This document shows positions 52,025-55,180 of a DNA stretch of 55,180 nt, piece after piece. The DNA comes from an uncultured archaeon (GTDB lineage: Archaea; Thermoproteota; Bathyarchaeia; Bathyarchaeales; Bathycorpusculaceae). The position numbers and the translations under genes are program-made. The notes under the pieces are model-generated. The model had not been told where the DNA came from, made no database searches, and was given only the letters and a program-made list of their open reading frames with translations. The stretch is taken from NCBI GenBank assembly GCA_938023865.1, contig CALJDG010000007.1, positions 1-55,180 on the forward strand. The letters run 5' to 3'. Each line of letters opens with the position of its first letter. The first letter of the stretch is position 1.

Positions 52025-53053
52025 TTAGAGGGTTGATGTTTTTGTTTTTCTTTGGGGGTTTCTTATTCCGTTCCATGGGTAGTTGTCTGTTGGCTGGGTT
52101 TTTTCTGCTGTTTCGTTGTTTTCTTTTAGCACTAGGAAGAGGTCTTTTCGTGCTATGATGAATAGTGGGTTGCCTTTTTCGCCATGTTTTGCTATTTCGC
52201 CGTCTTCTTTGATTACCGTGAATATTGCGTAGGGGAAGGCTGGGTAATAGTCTAGGTTGCCGTTGATGTATATGCCTAGTGCGTCTCCGAAGGCGAAGTA
52301 GCCGTATGATGGAATTACGTGTTTGAATTTTTGGGTTAGAAGCTTGTGGTTTTGAGGCGTATAGCCTAAACCGCTTGTCATAACCGCCTTAATGTTTCTT
52401 TTTTCGCCGAAGAATGTTTCGAAGGAGGCAAGCATCATCCATGCGGAGCGTATAAAATTGATTTCTTCGTCATTTTCTAGGAAACGTCTTGTCTTCTCGA
52501 TTTCTGGAGCAAAATATTCGTTGACAACCCTTATCAGCTCTTCTGTTCCTTTGCAGGCTGCGTTTTCAATAATTGGCTTTAATCCTTCCACCCTTAAACC
52601 CACAAAGTATGGGGTTCCACCAGACAACTGCACAAACCTTTCATTAACATCCTTATAAACGCTTGAAGGCCCATGAATTACGGCGTTCCCCATTCTAAAG
52701 CCGATTTTACCAAAATAATAATGGAGGTATTCCGCCTGTTTCTGAATATAATCTTCACTCCATAAACAGTATTTTTGCGGTCCAGTGGTGCCAGAAGAAA
52801 AAGAACACTTAACGCCAGATAAGCCCTTTGGTTTAAAATTCATCCACCCAGTTCTAAGGAGGTTTTGATCAACCTCAAACTCCGAAAGGTTATGCAATGT
52901 CTCATCCAAGTTGTTGCAGATAACCTCATCAATCACGTGCGGGCTTAACCTTCTCCGCCAGTATGGCGTCTCCCTAAAATGAAAGTTTAATACTTCAAGC
53001 AAATATGCTTCAAAGTCAATCTTCCTATCCTCGTACGGAATGTAAAACTGCAT
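52025..53053 (-). CDS. PaaK-like adenylate-forming enzyme, short form
   Basis: This 342-aa enzyme resembles phenylacetate-CoA ligase/LuxE-type proteins. The adenylate-binding loop CSFSSGTTGPQKYCLW is near residues 84-98, and VIPSYGYFAFGD corresponds to the A5-type motif. The protein ends in an Asn/Thr/Lys-rich tail (ENNETAEKTQPTDNYPWNGIRN) without the usual C-terminal subdomain. Canonical PaaK is about 430 aa, so it is truncated or specialised for adenylation only. It is divergent from the second PaaK-like gene with 72 bp between. Confidence 0.75.
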   Translation of the reverse strand: MQFYIPYEDRKIDFEAYLLEVLNFHFRETPYWRRRLSPHVIDEVICNNLDETLHNLSEFEVDQNLLRTGWMNFKPKGLSGVKCSFSSGTTGPQKYCLWSEDYIQKQAEYLHYYFGKIGFRMGNAVIHGPSSVYKDVNERFVQLSGGTPYFVGLRVEGLKPIIENAACKGTEELIRVVNEYFAPEIEKTRRFLENDEEINFIRSAWMMLASFETFFGEKRNIKAVMTSGLGYTPQNHKLLTQKFKHVIPSYGYFAFGDALGIYINGNLDYYPAFPYAIFTVIKEDGEIAKHGEKGNPLFIIARKDLFLVLKENNETAEKTQPTDNYPWNGIRNPQRKTKTSTL

Positions 53054-53125
53054 AATAGAGGATAATTCCGCAAAATTTTAAAACTTTTCCATCAAGAAAA
53101 ATCAGCATACAGGAGTCCTCCCAAC

Positions 53126-54436
53126 ATGGCCATCCCAAAAGAAGAAGTAAACAAGAGAATAAGACATGTCGTAAGCCTCTCCAAAGAAATCCCATGGTAT
53201 GCAAGAAAATATAAAGAATTGGGAATAGACCCCGACAAAATAAAAAGTCCAGAAGATCTGCTCAAAGCCTACCAAAAAGGATTGCATACAACTCCTGCTG
53301 ATTTGCCTGAATTAGTTTATTATAAGCATCCGGAAGCTAGAGGACCTTTTTATACTTCTGGAACTACAGGAAAACCAAAAGAAATTTGGTTAAATCCTGA
53401 TGATGAGAAAAGAATTATACCTCAATTTGAAAGATGTTTTAAAAGAGTCTTAACATCTGCTAGTAAAGTTCTAAATTGTCTTCCAAAAGAACCAGCTATT
53501 TCAGGCTATATGACAAATATTACGCTTTCTGCATTGGGTTCTAATTTTCAGCATATTCCAGCACAAGAAATAAGAGAAAATGTTGAGAGATTTTTAAAAA
53601 AATATAAAGAATTTAACCCAACTCATCTTATGGGCTTAACAACATTTGCGTATAGGTTGCCCCTTCTATTCAACTCGTTGAGAATCGAAAATGTAGACTT
53701 AGCACTTGAACATGTACTTGTTGGAGCAGAACCTTCTAGTATCGAAAGGAGAAAAACTATTGGTGAAGAACTGAGTTCAATGGTATATGATGTTTACGCT
53801 TCTTCTGAAAATGGTATGATAGCCTATGAGGCGCAACCATTTACCGATGAGCATCTAGTGACTTATCCAGAAACTTTAGTATTTGTAGTTAAAGATAAGA
53901 ATGAAATTTCAGAAGGGGATATAGGTGATGTTATAGTTACTAATCTTTATGACCCTTCTGAAAGGCCGAAACCGTGCCTGATACTTTTAAATTATAAAAT
54001 AGGAGATCAGGCAAGATGTATAAAGAAACATGACGGAATTGTAACAGCCATTAGTAGCATAAGAAGAGAGGTTGCTTATCTTGCTGGTGCAAAGTTGGAT
54101 CCTACTGAGATTGAGGCGTGTATTGAGGAGCTGGGAGAATATAAAAAAGAGCTGACCGGCGAATATTGCATTATCAATTATTATGATAAAGAAAGAAGGG
54201 CTGTTGGGGAGATAAGAATAGAAAGTAAGAAGAGGTTAGAAGAACGCGATAAAGAATTAATAGGTAAGAGTTTAAGAGAGAAGATCTATTCAATTAACAT
54301 TCCTGTCAAGACATCAGTTGAAATTACAGGAGATGCGAAACTTTTAATAAATGTGACAGATCCGGGCGAACTCTATAAAGGGTACGAGCACTATATTAAG
54401 CCTGGAAAACCAAAAAGACTAATCACGCTATCATAA
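53126..54436 (+). CDS. PaaK-like adenylate-forming enzyme, full length
   Basis: This 436-aa ANL-type protein has an N-terminal helical region (RIRHVVSLSKEIPWYARKYKELGI), the adenylate loop GPFYTSGTTGKPKEIWL near residues 73-89, VYDVYASSENGMIAYE, and a C-terminal subdomain (DPTEIEACIEEL...EYCIINYYDKERRAVGEIRIE). It is related to phenylacetate-CoA ligases and coenzyme F390 synthetases; the acid substrate is unknown. Base composition is noticeably more A/T-rich (many AGA, ATA, AAA codons) than the core operon, suggesting transfer. ATG 53126 has an upstream GGAG. Confidence 0.82.
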   Translation: MAIPKEEVNKRIRHVVSLSKEIPWYARKYKELGIDPDKIKSPEDLLKAYQKGLHTTPADLPELVYYKHPEARGPFYTSGTTGKPKEIWLNPDDEKRIIPQFERCFKRVLTSASKVLNCLPKEPAISGYMTNITLSALGSNFQHIPAQEIRENVERFLKKYKEFNPTHLMGLTTFAYRLPLLFNSLRIENVDLALEHVLVGAEPSSIERRKTIGEELSSMVYDVYASSENGMIAYEAQPFTDEHLVTYPETLVFVVKDKNEISEGDIGDVIVTNLYDPSERPKPCLILLNYKIGDQARCIKKHDGIVTAISSIRREVAYLAGAKLDPTEIEACIEELGEYKKELTGEYCIINYYDKERRAVGEIRIESKKRLEERDKELIGKSLREKIYSINIPVKTSVEITGDAKLLINVTDPGELYKGYEHYIKPGKPKRLITLS

Positions 54437-54461
54437 ACTACCCCTGTATTTTCTTAAAATC

Positions 54462-54485
54462 TTCTGTTAGTAACGTCTAAAGGAA
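54462..54485 (+). repeat. 24-bp interrupted palindrome (site 4, imperfect)
   Basis: TTCTGTTA, 8 bases ending CGTC, TAAAGGAA. It lies 26 bp after the stop of the full-length PaaK-like gene. The right arm has one transversion relative to TAACRGAA. Confidence 0.6.
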
Positions 54486-54617
54486 CATCTTGCTCCTTCC
54501 AATTTCGGTTTTATTCGCGTGTTTGATAAGGATAGAGAAACATCCATTTTGAGACAGTTAATTTGGGTATAAATCAAACTCTATTTTTGATTTGCAAAGA
54601 AAAATTAAGCTTTCGTG

Positions 54618-54655
54618 AATTGTCTGTCCAAAAGATGGGAAGAAGACAGACAATT
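54618..54655. repeat. 11-bp perfect inverted repeat (hairpin)
   Basis: AATTGTCTGTC at 54618-54628 pairs perfectly with GACAGACAATT at 54645-54655 around a purine-rich 16-base loop. No long T tract follows on either strand, so a simple terminator is unlikely. It could be an RNA structure, operator or remnant of an element end. Confidence 0.6.
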
Positions 54656-54941
54656 GCCGCTGCGCGAAAAAGCCCATAAGCTTAAATTTGTTGTTCAAAA
54701 TTTCAGCCAACATAACATAAACGAAACAGATGTGCCTGTGTAGACCTTAGAAATTTCAAATGTCGTCACCTGTAATTTTACGCTGCCGACATTTAAACCG
54801 GGCCGTAACAGAATACTAAATTGGGAGAGGTGTTTCCGACGGATGAGGAAATAGATGAGTTCTTGTCTGCGGGTAATATAACGGTTATTTTCCTATTAGA
54901 AACGTAACTTTGGGTGGTGAAATGGCTAAACGCGTGTTGAT

Positions 54942-55180
54942 TTATGTTTGGTTGAGTGGTTCCCTGAAATCACATTTTTCAATGTTGCCATATGCACAGT
55001 TTTGACATGTTCCAAGGAAAATTCTCTCTGCAAATTTTGTGCACCAGACAATTTTCGCTTTTTCTCCGGTGAAGGTTTTAGGTGTTTCCGGAGCTTTTCT
55101 GTACTGTAACCTTTGAATTGGCTCTGGCTTCTTTTCGCCTAATTCCTCCCATGTTACAAATTCCAGCCCGTTTTTGCCGA
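54942..55180 (-). CDS. Partial gene, Cys-rich C-terminus
   Basis: An open minus-strand frame runs off the right edge and ends with TAA at 54942-54944, giving 78 C-terminal residues. The end has four cysteines in IVWCTKFAERIFLGTCQNCAYGNIEKCDF, a pattern that could bind zinc or an Fe-S cluster. The frame is too short to identify the family. Confidence 0.55.
   Translation of the reverse strand, partial: GKNGLEFVTWEELGEKKPEPIQRLQYRKAPETPKTFTGEKAKIVWCTKFAERIFLGTCQNCAYGNIEKCDFREPLNQT

Larger units (their letters stand above)
54437..54941. other. Intergenic region with palindromes
   Basis: About 505 bp with no convincing gene. It holds site 4 at 54462-54485, an 8-bp AAATCAAA/TTTGATTT pair at 54571-54593, an 11-bp perfect inverted pair at 54618-54655, and one half-site TAACAGAA at 54806-54813. 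A 25-codon frame near 54835 is too short to support. Confidence 0.5.

Noticed and set aside
47462-54485. A CRISPR-like array formed by the 24-bp elements
   Set aside because: Spacing is over 2 kb with whole genes between, and no cas genes are present.
1-55180. tRNA, rRNA and 7S RNA genes
   Set aside because: Intergenic regions were scanned for T-loop and cloverleaf patterns; GTTCAA near 33210 is not in a foldable tRNA context and nothing else fits.

Overview
The window is archaeal chromosome. The evidence is archaeal-type information genes (rpoD/Rpb3 with an Fe-S domain, rpoN/Rpb10, L18e, S8e, SRP19, archaeal GluRS), a mevalonate-type isoprenoid block using isopentenyl phosphate kinase and type II IPP isomerase, smc-scpA-scpB, frequent TTG starts and TATA-box promoters. 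The gene mix (W-dependent AOR, acyl-CoA ligases, KaiC-like ATPase) would fit an uncultured anaerobic lineage such as Bathyarchaeia, but this is an impression and not a tree-based assignment. No rRNA, tRNA, CRISPR array or insertion sequence was recognised.

Layout. 0-1.8 kb (minus): KaiC-like ATPase plus a small partner. 2.2-13.3 kb (plus): one long core block rpoD-rpl18e-rpl13-rps9-rpoN-eno-rps2-MEMO-mvk-ipk-fni-ggps-gltX-srp19. 13.3-20.9 kb (minus): rps8e, scpB-scpA-smc, a DUF2096-like protein, and rps13-rps4-rps11. The last three normally precede rpoD; one inversion of about 2.1-19.35 kb would restore that order. 21-33 kb: a metabolic region with acyl-CoA ligase, aldehyde:ferredoxin oxidoreductase, VOC protein, TPP-dependent lyase/synthase, iron alcohol dehydrogenase, SCP-2-like protein, saccharopine-dehydrogenase-like oxidoreductase (plus a decayed relative) and a PLP decarboxylase.

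33.6-47.3 kb is a defence island. It opens with a tyrosine recombinase broken into two overlapping frames. Then come two convergent operons. The minus operon is dndC-dndD-dndE-dndA, a complete DNA phosphorothioation module with its own cysteine desulfurase and no dndB. The plus operon has six tightly overlapping genes: PLD-SF2 helicase, a 66-aa protein, a second DndD-like SMC-type ATPase, a protein with an Rx4H HEPN motif, a zinc-ribbon/DUF4145-like protein, and a GHKL ATPase. No dndFGH is present. This plus operon is the likely effector half. It resembles in concept the haloarchaeal DndCDEA-PbeABCD arrangement but has more components, and I could not test homology.

47.3-54.5 kb holds a large secreted beta-helix/PKD surface protein, then a ThiF-like E1 enzyme with an MFS transporter, then two divergent PaaK-like adenylating enzymes. 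These three blocks of 2.2-2.5 kb are separated and bounded by four copies of a 24-bp interrupted palindrome (TTCYGTTA-N8-TAACRGAA). A fifth, diverged copy lies at 1.9 kb, next to a 27-bp sequence that recurs exactly just upstream of the split recombinase. This punctuation pattern is the least explained structure in the window. The right end contains a partial minus-strand gene.
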